A stretch of 64,000 nt of DNA from CAYJHC01 sp964369465 (lineage in GTDB: Bacteria > Bacillota > Clostridia > Peptostreptococcales > Anaerovoracaceae), in contig CAYJEX010000007.1 in assembly GCA_964369465.1 (NCBI GenBank), forward strand, positions 1-64,000, in the 5' to 3' direction. This document shows, one piece after another, positions 36,592 through 44,733 of the stretch. The translations under genes and the position numbers were made by a program. Position 1 is the first letter of the stretch. Each line of letters begins with the position of its first letter. The notes below the pieces were generated by a model. The model worked only from the letters and a program-made list of their open reading frames with translations, made no database searches and was not told where the DNA came from.

Positions 36592-37821
36592 ATGGTAGTG
36601 ACAAAAAAAGTCGAACTTTTAGCTCCCGCAGGAGATTTAGAAAAACTAAAAATTGCAATTGACTATGGAGCGGATGCTGTATATGTTGGAGGAGAACTGT
36701 TTAGTTTAAGAGCAAGTGCAGGGAACTTTTCTTTTGAGGAACTCGAAACTGGAATCAAATATGTTAAAGAAAGAGGTAAAAAAATATTTCTTGCATTAAA
36801 CATTTTTCCGCACAACGAAGATATAGAACCATTAATAAATTATTTGCATCAAATAAAAACTTTTGGAATAGATGGATTTATTGTATCAGATTTAGGAGTA
36901 TTCAATCTAGTGAAAGATATTATTCCAACTTCTGAAATACATATAAGCACTCAAGCAAATGTTACAAATTTTGAAACAGCGAAATTTTGGAAATCCCTAG
37001 GAGCAAAGCGAGTAGTACTTGCAAGAGAGTTGACAATTAATGATATAAAATATATTAAACAAAATTCTGATATTGATATTGAAACGTTTATACAAGGAGC
37101 AATGTGCATATCATATTCAGGAAGATGTTTGCTTAGTAATTTTATGATAGAAAGGGATGCCAACAAAGGAGAGTGTGCACACCCTTGTAGATGGAAATAC
37201 TCGCTCATAGAAGAACAAAGACCGGAAGAGTCCTATCCGATTATTGAAGATGATAGAGGGACGTATATTTTAAATTCAAGGGATTTATGTCTTATAGAGC
37301 ACATTCCAACTCTAATCGATGCTGGAATAGATTCATTTAAAATAGAAGGTAGAATGAAAAGTGTGTTTTATGTTGGAACAGTAGTACGCGCATATAGAGA
37401 AGCAATAGACAGATACTATGAAAAAAAAGAAAATTATGTTTATGATTCATCATGGTTTGAGGAGATTAAAACTGTAAGCCATAGAGAATTTACTACAGGA
37501 TTTTATTTTAATAAACCGAATAATAAAGATCAGAATTATTTGACTAGTGCATATACCAGAAACTATTCATTTGTGGGGATGGTAAAAGATTTTGATGAAA
37601 ATACAAAAATTGCAACTGTTGAGCAGAGAAATAAGGTGTCGATCGGGGAAGAGATAGAATTTATTGGCCCTAACGGATATTATTCTAAGCAAAGGTTAAA
37701 TGTGATGATGAATGAAAACTATGAAAATATAGAGTCAGCGCCACATCCTCAACAAATAATAAAGATAAAAGTTGAAAATGAAGTAAGACCTAATTTTATG
37801 ATGAGAAAAAAAATAAAATAA
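36592..37821 (+). CDS. trhP: Peptidase U32 family protein, TrhP-like tRNA hydroxylation factor
   Basis: The 409-residue protein begins KKVELLAPAGDLEKLKIAI and has YGADAVYVGGELFSLRA. The Cys-containing U32 signature EGAMCISYSGRCLLSNF-type region is seen as QGAMCISYSGRCLLSNFM with KGECAHPCRWKY, supplying Cys ligands for a probable Fe-S cluster, and then IDSFKIEGRMKS. A C-terminal beta domain (FVGMVKDFDENTKIATVEQR) is present. U32 proteins of this type (TrhP/YrrO) take part in prephenate-dependent hydroxylation of tRNA uridine 34, just before TrmR acts. AGGAAAGGG precedes the ATG. Confidence 0.88.
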   Translation: MVVTKKVELLAPAGDLEKLKIAIDYGADAVYVGGELFSLRASAGNFSFEELETGIKYVKERGKKIFLALNIFPHNEDIEPLINYLHQIKTFGIDGFIVSDLGVFNLVKDIIPTSEIHISTQANVTNFETAKFWKSLGAKRVVLARELTINDIKYIKQNSDIDIETFIQGAMCISYSGRCLLSNFMIERDANKGECAHPCRWKYSLIEEQRPEESYPIIEDDRGTYILNSRDLCLIEHIPTLIDAGIDSFKIEGRMKSVFYVGTVVRAYREAIDRYYEKKENYVYDSSWFEEIKTVSHREFTTGFYFNKPNNKDQNYLTSAYTRNYSFVGMVKDFDENTKIATVEQRNKVSIGEEIEFIGPNGYYSKQRLNVMMNENYENIESAPHPQQIIKIKVENEVRPNFMMRKKIK

Positions 37822-37848
37822 AAAATGAGAAAATTTTCGCTATAATTT

Positions 37849-37894
37849 GGGATGAACGAAAGACAATAACGCAGTATAACGAAAAAAAGACAAG
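37849..37894. repeat. 46-bp direct repeat, copy 1
   Basis: These 46 bases recur exactly at 37972-38017. The unit starts GGGATGAACGAAAGACAATA and ends GAAAAAAAGACAAG. It lies 27 bp after the U32 gene stop, just behind TATAAT (37841-37846). One forward frame reads DERKTITQYNEKKT, a peptide string I associate from memory with stray open frames in other Lachnospirales; I cannot verify that here. Confidence 0.9.
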
Positions 37895-37952
37895 ATGTTA
37901 GTTAAGCAGAATTTTTTTTGGAAGACAAGGTTTGGATAGAGTGAAGACCCGC

Positions 37953-37969
37953 ACGTACTCAATGTACGT
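37953..37969. repeat. Inverted repeat between the two 46-bp repeats
   Basis: The arms ACGTAC (37953-37958) and GTACGT (37964-37969) surround the loop TCAAT, immediately before repeat copy 2. The segment 37895-37971 also contains an AAGACAAG (37921-37928 region) that matches the end of the 46-bp unit. The hairpin plus repeat looks like one mobile or structured intergenic element. Confidence 0.7.
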
Positions 37970-37971
37970 AA

Positions 37972-38017
37972 GGGATGAACGAAAGACAATAACGCAGTAT
38001 AACGAAAAAAAGACAAG
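37972..38017. repeat. 46-bp direct repeat, copy 2
   Basis: This is identical over 46 bases to 37849-37894. It is followed directly by TAAAGGAG, the ribosome binding site of the CNNM-type gene at 38032. The element therefore forms most of the 5' leader of that gene. Confidence 0.9.
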
Positions 38018-38031
38018 TAAAGGAGAAAAAA

Positions 38032-39450
38032 ATGGAAATAAACCCCGATACGGGTACTAGTATTATGGTTCAAATAGGCTTAATATTCGCATTAACACTA
38101 ATCAATGCATTTTTTGCAGCATCAGAAATGGCTATCGTATCTTCAAATAAAGTAAAAATGAAGATGTACTCTCAGTCTGGAAATAAGCGCGCAGATAAAG
38201 TACTTAATGTTTTAGACGATCCAACAAAAATACTGTCTACTATACAAGTTGCTATTACATTTGCTGGATTTTTAGCAAGTGCATCTGCAGCAGTTGGTAT
38301 CGCAGATAATGTAAGTGTTTTATTAGAAAATTTTAAACTCCCATATGTATATGAAATTTCTGTAGTAATTGTTACTATGATATTGGCATATTTCACATTA
38401 GTTTTTGGAGAATTGTTTCCAAAAAGAATTGCTTTTCAACACTCAGAGCAAATTGCAATGATAGTTATTAGATTTATAATTTTAATGTCAAAAATTCTAG
38501 CTCCATTTAATTTCATCCTTTCAAAATCTGTGAATCTATTATTATTTATCACAAGACAAAAAGAAAAAACTCCAAATGAGGAATTTTCTGAAGAAGAAGT
38601 AAGGTCAATGATAGAAGCAAGCCATGATGCGGGCGCCTTAAAAGAAGAGGAAAAGAAAATGCTTCACAGCATATTTGAATTTGATGATACTTCTGCATAT
38701 GAGATTATGACACCTAGAACAGATGTGTTTTCAATTGATATTAATGATTCTCCAGAGGAATATTTAGATGAACTGATGAACTTGAAATTTACAAGAATTC
38801 CAGTTTATGATGATGAAGCAGATAATATTATTGGTATTCTCAATGTGAAAGATTTTATTATTAAAGCAAGAGAATATGGATTTGAAAATGTGGATTTAAG
38901 AAGAATTCTTAGAAAACCCCTTCTTGTTCCAGATGGTAAAAAAGTTGACACTCTCATGCATGAATTGCAAAAAACTAAACAGCAAATCGCAATCTTGATT
39001 GATGAATATGGTGGATTTGCAGGTATTGTTACTATGGAAGATATAATAGAAGAAATTGTTGGCGAAATTGACGATGAATATGACGATGAAGAAACAGGGG
39101 TAATTAAATTAAGTGATAATATTTATTCTTTTGAAGGTAATGTGGACATTGACGATTTCAACGAGAAAACTGGACTTAATTTAGAATCAGAAAATAGTGA
39201 AACAATTGGAGGTTTTATTATAGATATTCTTGAAGAAATCCCAGATGAAGACAATAAAGACAAATGGGAAGTAAATTTTGAAAATCTTGTTTTTAGAATA
39301 GAATCAGTTAAAGACAGAAGGATTGAAAAAGCTGTTCTAAGAATTTTACCTGAAAAAAATGACGATGATAACGATGATGATAAAAAAAGAGATACGAGCA
39401 AGGAAACAAGAAAAAAAGCCAAAAAGGAAAAGAAAATAGAAGATGAATAA
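38032..39450 (+). CDS. CNNM/CorC-type transporter: DUF21, CBS pair and CorC_HlyC domain
   Basis: The 472-residue membrane protein has an N-terminal DUF21 transmembrane domain (about residues 8-190, with FFAASEMAIVSSNKVKMKMY and VFGELFPKRIAFQ). A CBS pair follows (EIMTPRTDVFSIDINDSPEE; ARRI-type IPVYDDEADNIIGILNVKD; IDEYGGFAGIVTMEDIIEEI), then a CorC_HlyC domain (YSFEGNVDIDDFNEKTGLNL). Such proteins are linked to Mg2+ or Co2+ efflux and sodium exchange. The last 30 residues are a low-complexity Asp then Lys-rich tail. AAAGGAG precedes the ATG. The end overlaps mtaB by 8 bp. Confidence 0.92.
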   Translation: MEINPDTGTSIMVQIGLIFALTLINAFFAASEMAIVSSNKVKMKMYSQSGNKRADKVLNVLDDPTKILSTIQVAITFAGFLASASAAVGIADNVSVLLENFKLPYVYEISVVIVTMILAYFTLVFGELFPKRIAFQHSEQIAMIVIRFIILMSKILAPFNFILSKSVNLLLFITRQKEKTPNEEFSEEEVRSMIEASHDAGALKEEEKKMLHSIFEFDDTSAYEIMTPRTDVFSIDINDSPEEYLDELMNLKFTRIPVYDDEADNIIGILNVKDFIIKAREYGFENVDLRRILRKPLLVPDGKKVDTLMHELQKTKQQIAILIDEYGGFAGIVTMEDIIEEIVGEIDDEYDDEETGVIKLSDNIYSFEGNVDIDDFNEKTGLNLESENSETIGGFIIDILEEIPDEDNKDKWEVNFENLVFRIESVKDRRIEKAVLRILPEKNDDDNDDDKKRDTSKETRKKAKKEKKIEDE

Positions 39451-40777
39451 ACCTTTAAAAATTGCTTTCGAAACATTAGGTTGTAAGGTTAATCAGTACG
39501 AAACTGAAGTCTTGATAGAAGAATTTGAAAAAAGTGGAATTACAATTGTTGAAATGGAAAGTTCTAGTGTGGATGTTGCGATAATTAATACGTGTACTGT
39601 TACAAACATGGCAGATAGAAAGTCTAGACAACTAATTCGTAAAGCAAAAAAAAGAAATCCAAATTGTATTGTGGCCGTTATAGGATGTTACTCAGAAACA
39701 AATAATAAAGAAGTTTCAGAGATGAATGAAGTGGATATCGTATTAGGGTCTAAAGACAAATATTCTGTTGTTGATGCAATTTTTTCAAAACTCGAAGTGA
39801 AATCGCATGAATGTGAAACAAAAGAAATAATGGACACTTCATTTTTTAATGAAGCATCGCTTTCTAAAGCATTGGATTTTAGAAGTAGAGCTTATGTAAA
39901 AATCCAGGAAGGATGCAATAGATATTGTTCGTATTGTATAATTCCATATGCAAGAGGACAACTTAAAAGCAGAGATATAGATAATATTCTTAATGAAGTA
40001 GATGCTCTTGTGAAAAATGGATATAAAGAAATAGTATTAACAGGGATAAATACTGCTCTATATGGAATGGAAGAAAATCCAAACAAGAAATATATTAAAT
40101 TACCAATTGAAAATATATTAGAAGAAATTGAGAAAATAGAAGGTGACTTTAGAATTAGGCTTGGATCTTTAGAACCAACAGTAATAAACAAAGAACAAGT
40201 TAAGGGCTTATTAAAATATAAAAAATTGTGTAATCATCTCCATTTATCATTACAAAGTGGGAGCGATGAGGTCCTAAGCAGGATGAATAGAAAGTATAAT
40301 GGAAATGATTATTTGGATATAGTTAAAATTATTAGAGAGAAAGATCCATATTACGGAGTTTCTGCCGATGTTATTGTAGGTTTTCCTGGAGAAACAGAAG
40401 AGGACTTTGAGAAAACAAAAGAGATAATAAAGCATAGCAAATTATTAAGAACTCATGTATTTAAATTTTCAAAAAGAAAAGGCACTGTTGCAGCAGGGAT
40501 GGATTTGCAAATAGATGAAAAGGTGAAAAGAGAAAGAAGTGACAGCGTTATTACTTTTTCTAATCAAATTGCAAAAGAATTTAATTGTCAACAAGTGGGA
40601 ACAATTCAAGAAGTTTTAATAGAAAAATATAACAAGGAATTTTCTTTTTATGAAGGATATAGTAGAAATTATATTAAAGTATATTGTTTTCAGGATGATT
40701 TAAAAATAGGAGAATTATTTCAAATAAAAATAATAGAAAGTTATAAAGATGGAGTGAAAGGAGAACTTTATGTCTGA
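39443..40777 (+). CDS. mtaB: tRNA t6A37 methylthiotransferase MtaB
   Basis: The 444-residue radical SAM enzyme adds a methylthio group to t6A at tRNA position 37. The N-terminal UPF0004 domain has ETLGCKVNQYETEVLIEEF, INTCTVTNMADRKSRQ and AVIGCYSE (three Cys for the auxiliary cluster). The radical SAM core has QEGCNRYCSYCIIPYARG (CxxxCxxC), LTGINTALYG, LHLSLQSGSDEVL and DVIVGFPGETEEDF. A C-terminal TRAM-like region follows. It overlaps both the CNNM-type gene and the HIT gene by 8 bp. Confidence 0.95.
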   Translation: MNKPLKIAFETLGCKVNQYETEVLIEEFEKSGITIVEMESSSVDVAIINTCTVTNMADRKSRQLIRKAKKRNPNCIVAVIGCYSETNNKEVSEMNEVDIVLGSKDKYSVVDAIFSKLEVKSHECETKEIMDTSFFNEASLSKALDFRSRAYVKIQEGCNRYCSYCIIPYARGQLKSRDIDNILNEVDALVKNGYKEIVLTGINTALYGMEENPNKKYIKLPIENILEEIEKIEGDFRIRLGSLEPTVINKEQVKGLLKYKKLCNHLHLSLQSGSDEVLSRMNRKYNGNDYLDIVKIIREKDPYYGVSADVIVGFPGETEEDFEKTKEIIKHSKLLRTHVFKFSKRKGTVAAGMDLQIDEKVKRERSDSVITFSNQIAKEFNCQQVGTIQEVLIEKYNKEFSFYEGYSRNYIKVYCFQDDLKIGELFQIKIIESYKDGVKGELYV

Positions 40778-41111
40778 TTGCATATTTTGTAAAATAGTAT
40801 CAAATGAAATTCCCTCGAAAAAAATATATGAAGATGACAAGATCATTGCATTTTACGATTTGGAACCACAAGCGCCTGTGCACGTTTTAATTATTCCTAA
40901 AATTCATATTGCATCTCTTGACGAAATTAATGAAGAACATCAGGAAGTTATGGGACATTTAATGGCAAAAATAAAAGAAATTGCTACTATTTTAAATTTA
41001 GAAAATGGATATAGAGCTGTAATAAATTGTGGAGAAGATGGAAATCAAACTGTAGGACATCTGCATATGCATATATTAGGCAAACGAAAAATGTTGTGGC
41101 CACCAGGTTAA
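40770..41111 (+). CDS. HIT-family nucleotide-binding protein
   Basis: The 113-residue protein has the HIT fold: CIFCKIVSNEIPSKKIYEDD at the N terminus, PVHVLIIPKIHIASLDEI, and the histidine triad in GHLHMHILGKRKMLWPPG. It is the HinT-like nucleoside phosphoramidase/hydrolase type, normal length. AAAGGAG precedes the ATG. Confidence 0.94.
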   Translation: MSDCIFCKIVSNEIPSKKIYEDDKIIAFYDLEPQAPVHVLIIPKIHIASLDEINEEHQEVMGHLMAKIKEIATILNLENGYRAVINCGEDGNQTVGHLHMHILGKRKMLWPPG

Positions 41112-41177
41112 ATTTTCAGGGGTCAATTTATGTTATATGAAGTTTTTTAAACTTAGATGTAAAGTATAGGAGGAATT

Positions 41178-41720
41178 ATGAATTTTTTGGAATGTGTAAA
41201 AAGCAGAAGAAGTATTAGAAAGTTTAAAGATAAAAAAATTTCTCATGAAACGATAAAGAATTGTGTTGAAACAGCTTCGTTTTCGCCTTCATGGAAGAAT
41301 ACGCAAATTGTAAGATACCATTATACAGAAGATAAAGATATAATGTCATTGATTGGTGAAACTTGTGTATTAGGATTTACATTTAACACCGCTACAATTA
41401 AAGCAGCGGCAAGCCTTATGGTTATTACTATGATAGAGAAGAGATCTGGCTATGAAAAAGATGGCTCATACTCAACCCCTAAGGAAGATAGATTTGAGAT
41501 GTTTGATGCAGGGATTGCATCGCAAACATTTTGCCTTGCGGCAAATGAACAGGGGATTGGGACTGTAATCTTAGGGTATTTTGAAGAAGTAAAAATCAAA
41601 GAATTACTTCAAATCCCTGAAGAGCAGAAGATTGCATGCATTATTGCAATGGGATATCCAGAAGAAATCCCTTCAATGGCAAAAAGAAAAACAGTAGAAG
41701 ACTTACTTTCTTTTAAGTGA
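41178..41720 (+). CDS. Nitroreductase-family FMN protein
   Basis: The 180-residue protein begins MNFLECVKSRRSIRKFKDKK, the FMN-phosphate-binding start of the nitroreductase family, and has the SPSWKNTQIVRYH loop, FDAGIASQTFCLAANEQGIG and the C-terminal CIIAMGYPEE. It should bind FMN and use NAD(P)H; the substrate is unknown. AGGAGG precedes the ATG. A palindrome after its stop separates it from the convergent aminotransferase gene. Confidence 0.9.
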   Translation: MNFLECVKSRRSIRKFKDKKISHETIKNCVETASFSPSWKNTQIVRYHYTEDKDIMSLIGETCVLGFTFNTATIKAAASLMVITMIEKRSGYEKDGSYSTPKEDRFEMFDAGIASQTFCLAANEQGIGTVILGYFEEVKIKELLQIPEEQKIACIIAMGYPEEIPSMAKRKTVEDLLSFK

Positions 41721-41747
41721 TTAAAAGAAAAAAATGATTTTAAAGCA

Positions 41748-41773
41748 AATGGCATAGTGTATACTATGCCATT
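41748..41773. terminator. Palindromic hairpin between convergent genes
   Basis: A perfect 11-bp inverted repeat (41748-41758 with 41763-41773) has a 4-base loop. It overlaps the stop codon of the aminotransferase gene (41764-41766). On the minus strand it is followed within 20 bases by a T-run. It likely ends transcription from one or both sides. Confidence 0.6.
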
Positions 41774-42966
41774 ACTGATTTATTGTATTCTTCTATTCCT
41801 TTTTCAAGTACTTTCATAGCACGTATTATCTCTTCTGGAGTGCTAGCACAGAATGAAAATCTGGCTTTTTCTTTTCCTTTTTCAGGGTTGGCATAAAATC
41901 CAGAACCCGTAGCAAATGAAAGTGTTTCCCCATTGTATACGAAGTTTTTTAGTAACCATTCGGCAAAATGATCAGTATCGTCTACAGGTAATTTGACAAA
42001 AGCATATAGAGAGCTTTTAGGGGTGACACATGTAATTCCATTTATATTGTTTAGGCATTCACATAAAACATCTCTTCTGGCTTTGTATATTTCTGATGAC
42101 TTCATGATGTGGTCGTGTCCATTGTCTAACAAAGCCACTGTGGATATCTGATCAATTGTAGAAACAGATAATCTTGCTTGACATAATTTTAATGTTTGTG
42201 AAATAAATTCTTTATTTTTTGAAACAAGTGTTCCTATTCTTCCGCCACAAGCGCTATAGTGCTTAGAAATGCTATCTACAATAACTACTCTATCAGATAT
42301 ATTTGACATAGATAGGAAAGATTTATAGAAGGTATTTTCGTATATAAAGTATCTATATACTTCATCAGAGATGATAAATATATTTTTCTCTAAAGCTATT
42401 TCACATATTAAATTCATTTCGTCTTCAGAAAAAACACTTCCAAGTGGATTGCTTGGATTTGAAACTAGTATAGCTTTTGTTCTTGGAGTGATTTTAGAAA
42501 TGATTTCTTCTTTTGAAGGAAGGGCATATTCATTTTCAATTTTCAACTCAACTGTGACTAATTTTGCTCCAGATAGTTTTAAAAAGCTATCATAGTTTGA
42601 ATAGAAAGGTTCAAATAATAAAACTTCATCTCCTTCATCACAAATAGTTGAAATAGCAAATGTGAGTGCTTCGCTTCCCCCTTGAGTAATTAGAATATCT
42701 TCTGAGGAAACATCTAAACCTAACCTTTTATATACACGTGCAAAAGCATCAAGTAACTCCTGTATGCCTAAAGAGTTTGTATATTTTAATATATCGCTGT
42801 CAAAAGCTTTGGCTTTGTTAATGTATTCGCGAGGAGTAATTATATTTGGTTGTCCAATATGCATTTCATGCACAAAAATTCCATTATTTTGGGCGGCTTC
42901 AATATATGGGACTAGATTTCTAACATTGGAATATTTGATACTGTTTATGCGATTTGAAAATTTCAT
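41764..42966 (-). CDS. PLP-dependent aminotransferase, class I/II
   Basis: The 400-residue fold type I enzyme shows GSEALTFAISTICDEGDEVL (cofactor phosphate region), NPSNPLGSVFSEDEM, ISDEVYRYF and the catalytic Lys in VDSISKHYSACGGRIG. The C-terminal Arg that binds the carboxylate is in KARFSFCAS. It looks like an aspartate- or aromatic-type aminotransferase, but the substrate cannot be fixed. AAGGAG precedes the ATG at 42966. It is a single gene on the minus strand between plus-strand blocks. Confidence 0.88.
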   Translation of the reverse strand: MKFSNRINSIKYSNVRNLVPYIEAAQNNGIFVHEMHIGQPNIITPREYINKAKAFDSDILKYTNSLGIQELLDAFARVYKRLGLDVSSEDILITQGGSEALTFAISTICDEGDEVLLFEPFYSNYDSFLKLSGAKLVTVELKIENEYALPSKEEIISKITPRTKAILVSNPSNPLGSVFSEDEMNLICEIALEKNIFIISDEVYRYFIYENTFYKSFLSMSNISDRVVIVDSISKHYSACGGRIGTLVSKNKEFISQTLKLCQARLSVSTIDQISTVALLDNGHDHIMKSSEIYKARRDVLCECLNNINGITCVTPKSSLYAFVKLPVDDTDHFAEWLLKNFVYNGETLSFATGSGFYANPEKGKEKARFSFCASTPEEIIRAMKVLEKGIEEYNKSVMA

Positions 42967-43131
42967 TTATAACTCCTTATAAAGTTTTACATATTGTTGT
43001 TGACACTTATCTACAAATTATACAATAATAATACAAAAAAATCTACAATATGATATAATTAAACAATATGGCCTATATATGTGTGACACATGTATAATAA
43101 AGTACTATATAATTTTGGGGGTAAATAACAC

Positions 43132-43317
43132 GTGATTGTTTTAAAAATAACTTTACTAATTATGCTATTGATTCCATTTATATGCTTATGTTTATACCTT
43201 ATGCTTCATACATATATTAAATACGAAAAAAGAGATAAGAAAAAAATAAACTCACAAATAGAAAGAGAAGAAAATTTGTATGAAAAGAGGAATATTCATT
43301 ACAATAGAAGGTCCTGA
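43132..43317 (+). CDS. Possible small membrane protein, GTG start, overlapping tmk
   Basis: The 61-codon frame starts at GTG 43132, 9 bases after GGGGGT. It encodes one hydrophobic helix (about residues 3-26, VLKITLLIMLLIPFICLCL) and then a strongly charged Lys/Glu tail. Its last 38 bases overlap tmk in another frame. The promoter-proximal position, ribosome binding site and sensible membrane-anchor composition favour a real gene, but I recognise no family. The gap upstream (42967-43131) holds a TTGACA at about 43011 and divergent AT-rich promoter-like sequence. Confidence 0.45.
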   Translation: MIVLKITLLIMLLIPFICLCLYLMLHTYIKYEKRDKKKINSQIEREENLYEKRNIHYNRRS

Positions 43318-43912
43318 TGGATCAGGTAAATCAACCCAGCTTTTACATATAAAAACCTTCTTTGAAAAAGAAGGTTTGAGTGCTATTTTCACAAGAGAGC
43401 CTGGAGGAACTAAAATAAGTGAGCGAATTCGAAGTGTGATTTTAGATGATGATAATTCGAATATGAATCCAAAAGCTGAAGCTTTTTTGTACGCTGCCTC
43501 TAGGGCGCAACATGTAAGTGAAATTATTAAACCTTCACTTGAAGAAGGAAAAAATGTAATATGTGATAGATATATTGATTCATCAATTGTGTACCAGGGG
43601 ATAGCTAGGCAGCTAGGACCTTTTGTAGAAGAGCTAAATAAATGGGGAACCGATAACCTTACTCCAGATTTGACTATACTTCTTGTGGTGGATCCAATAA
43701 CAGGAAAAAAGCGAAGAAAAAACAGAACAGAAGACAGGATAGAAAGTGAAAAAATATCATTTCATGAAGAAGTTTATAAAGGATATCTTTCTTTAAGTGA
43801 GAAAAAAAATGATAGATATATTTTGATAGATGGAACTAAAAGTAAAAATGAAATTAGCAATATTATCACAGAGGCTATAAAAAAGGTGTTAATTACTAAT
43901 GAAACAAAATAA
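43280..43912 (+). CDS. tmk: Thymidylate kinase
   Basis: The 210-residue enzyme phosphorylates dTMP to dTDP. It has the P-loop IEGPDGSGKSTQ near residue 9-20, FTREPGGTKISERIR, CDRYIDSSIVYQGIARQLG (DRY-type motif) and an Arg-rich LID (KKRRKNRTEDRIE). Length is normal. The 3' end overlaps holB by 14 bp; tmk-holB-ricT is a conserved Firmicute order. Confidence 0.96.
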   Translation: MKRGIFITIEGPDGSGKSTQLLHIKTFFEKEGLSAIFTREPGGTKISERIRSVILDDDNSNMNPKAEAFLYAASRAQHVSEIIKPSLEEGKNVICDRYIDSSIVYQGIARQLGPFVEELNKWGTDNLTPDLTILLVVDPITGKKRRKNRTEDRIESEKISFHEEVYKGYLSLSEKKNDRYILIDGTKSKNEISNIITEAIKKVLITNETK

Positions 43913-44729
43913 CTCTTTAGAATATTTTAATAATAGAAAAATTTTCAATTCACTAAAAAACGATATTGCATCTAATAGGATTAAGCATGCATATATTTTT
44001 GAAGGAAATATAAATGCTCCTAAAATTGAAATAGCAAAATCTTTTATCAAAGCCATTTTATGCGAAAAAGAAAAAGGACAAGGATGCCAAATTTGTGGAA
44101 CATGTAAAAGAATTGAAACAGAAAATTATATTGATCTTTTGATTGTTAGAAAAACAGATGCAAAAAATGTTTCGACAAAAAGCATAAAAAATAAGCAAAT
44201 AAAAGATATGCAAGAAAGACTAATGAACAAACCATTTGAAGGTGATAGAAATATTGTTATAATTAATGATGGACAAACATTGAGTGAAGAAGCATTTAAC
44301 ACGTTACTAAAGACGTTAGAGGAACCAAGCGAAGGGACAATAATTATTATTCTGGTAGAAAATTGTGATTTGATTCCTAATACAATTCTTTCAAGGTGTG
44401 TAAAGCATTATATATATGAAGAAGATAAGGAAAAAGAAATATATAAAGATATTGCAGAAAAAATAATATTTTCTTTGTTGAATAATGAATCTTACTATAT
44501 TGTGAGTGATTTGTTAGAAAAATATATGGATGATAGAGAAAAAGCATATATTTTACTAGATCATTTGATGGATGTTTTAAGAAACATTATTGTGAATAAT
44601 GGAAATAAAGATATTAGAGAAAAGGCGTATAGCGCTATATATAAAATTGAAAATGCTAGAATAGAAATTCAATCCAATGTCTCAATATCATATGCGATGA
44701 AAAAAATGGTTATAGAAATCGGAGGATAA
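43899..44729 (+). CDS. holB: DNA polymerase III delta' subunit
   Basis: The 276-residue AAA+-like clamp-loader subunit begins with NSLKNDIASNRIKHAYIFEG, has the zinc-binding CQICGTCKRI, NIVIINDGQTLSEEAFNTLL, KTLEEPSEGTIIII and the arginine-finger SRC motif (ILSRCVKH). The P-loop position (EGNINAPKIEIAK) lacks GKT, consistent with delta' not hydrolysing ATP. It is somewhat short (common length about 310-330), with a reduced C-terminal collar domain. It lies between tmk and ricT. Confidence 0.88.
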   Translation: MKQNNSLEYFNNRKIFNSLKNDIASNRIKHAYIFEGNINAPKIEIAKSFIKAILCEKEKGQGCQICGTCKRIETENYIDLLIVRKTDAKNVSTKSIKNKQIKDMQERLMNKPFEGDRNIVIINDGQTLSEEAFNTLLKTLEEPSEGTIIIILVENCDLIPNTILSRCVKHYIYEEDKEKEIYKDIAEKIIFSLLNNESYYIVSDLLEKYMDDREKAYILLDHLMDVLRNIIVNNGNKDIREKAYSAIYKIENARIEIQSNVSISYAMKKMVIEIGG

Positions 44730-44733
44730 AGTG

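Noticed and set aside
37849..38017. The repeat pair as a CRISPR array
   Set aside because: Only two units, 46 bp long, with a single 77-bp spacer that itself contains a hairpin; no cas genes in the window.
37840..38073. A 77-codon minus-strand frame over the 46-bp repeats
   Set aside because: Its internal repeat simply mirrors the DNA repeat; no ribosome binding site or family similarity. The DNA element is the feature of interest.
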